DNA of 64,000 nt from Actinopolyspora mortivallis DSM 44261 (lineage in GTDB: Bacteria; Actinomycetota; Actinomycetes; Mycobacteriales; Pseudonocardiaceae): positions 263,088-327,087 of the forward strand of contig NZ_KB913024.1 of the NCBI RefSeq assembly GCF_000384035.1. The letters are read 5' to 3'. The position numbers were made by a program, and so were the translations under genes. Below, one piece after another: positions 63,935 through 64,000 of the stretch. Positions within the stretch are counted from its first letter, which is position 1. Every line of letters starts with the position of its first letter. Below the pieces are notes generated by a model. It saw nothing but the letters and a program-made list of their open reading frames with translations, was not told the origin of the DNA and searched no databases.

Positions 63935-64000
63935 GTGCAGGCCCGTTCCAGGCGATTCGCGCGAGGTGTCCCGGGGGAGGAGGACACCGTCGACCCGCAC
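63935..64000 (+). CDS. Possible start of a divergent gene (cut by window edge)
   Basis: GTG 63935 opens a frame that stays open for 22 codons to the end of the window, with an Arg-rich N-terminus. PspC genes in actinobacteria often face a PspC-containing sensor histidine kinase, and this is where it would begin. Too short to identify. Confidence 0.3.
   Translation, partial: MQARSRRFARGVPGEEDTVDPH

Overview
The window is high-GC (about 70%) actinobacterial chromosome. It carries orthologues of sporulation regulators (a BldM-like response regulator and a WhiD/WhiB3-type WhiB protein), a type VII secretion substrate locus, a regulator/DUF397 pair of the kind common in mycelial actinomycetes, and a SigD/RsdA pair. 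GTG starts, 4-nt GTGA/ATGA overlaps and apparently leaderless genes are common. A filamentous, sporulating Pseudonocardiales-type organism (Saccharopolyspora/Actinopolyspora-like) fits best; the genus is inference.

Layout. 1-0.7 kb: end of glmM and two small membrane ORFs, the first behind a perfect CRP-type palindrome. 1.2-5 kb: a type VII secretion-like operon (EspC-like protein, a 976-residue WXG/PPE-like protein, a charged partner). 5-12.3 kb: housekeeping chain of an alpha/beta hydrolase, glmS, NAD(P)HX repair enzyme, alr, a second hydrolase and tsaE. 12.4-16.4 kb: accessory patch with a secreted I36-type inhibitor, a membrane protein, a frameshifted gene, two Cys-rich proteins and a DUF5753 regulator with DUF397. 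16.4-37.1 kb: a ureide/glyoxylate block. 37.5-41.4 kb: a 1277-residue secreted GH2 beta-galactosidase. 41.5-43.8 kb: tsaB-rimI-tsaD. 43.8-47.4 kb: tandem PhoD phosphatases, each behind a possible PHO box. 47.6-62.3 kb: groES-groEL, whiB, a MerR-like gene, bldM, sigD-rsdA, a DUF5319 gene, guaB, guaB3, choD-like gene and guaA, in nearly the order seen in mycobacteria and Streptomyces. 62.3-64 kb: a small membrane protein, a PspC protein and possibly the start of a divergent gene.

The ureide block encodes an almost complete route: urate uptake (NCS2 permease), uricase, hydroxyisourate hydrolase and OHCU decarboxylase to allantoin, then allantoinase and allantoicase to ureidoglycolate. Glyoxylate is then used by malate synthase, or by glyoxylate carboligase, tartronate semialdehyde reductase, hydroxypyruvate isomerase and glycerate kinase. 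No ureidoglycolate lyase or urease is seen. An AllR-like IclR regulator sits at one end. The OHCU and allantoinase promoters share an identical 6-3-6 palindrome (TCAACA-N3-TGTTGA), while the hyi-garR-gcl promoter has a different 6-3-6 palindrome, so at least two regulators probably act.

No CRISPR array, transposase, integrase, tRNA or rRNA was seen. The most unusual points are: a glyoxylate carboligase with Glu where the E. coli enzyme has its hallmark Val; a BldM orthologue with Gly at the phospho-acceptor position 54; a GuaB3 without the catalytic Cys; the separation of tsaE from tsaB by about 29 kb; a 141-bp nearly identical block inside the two phoD paralogues; and several operator-like palindromes.
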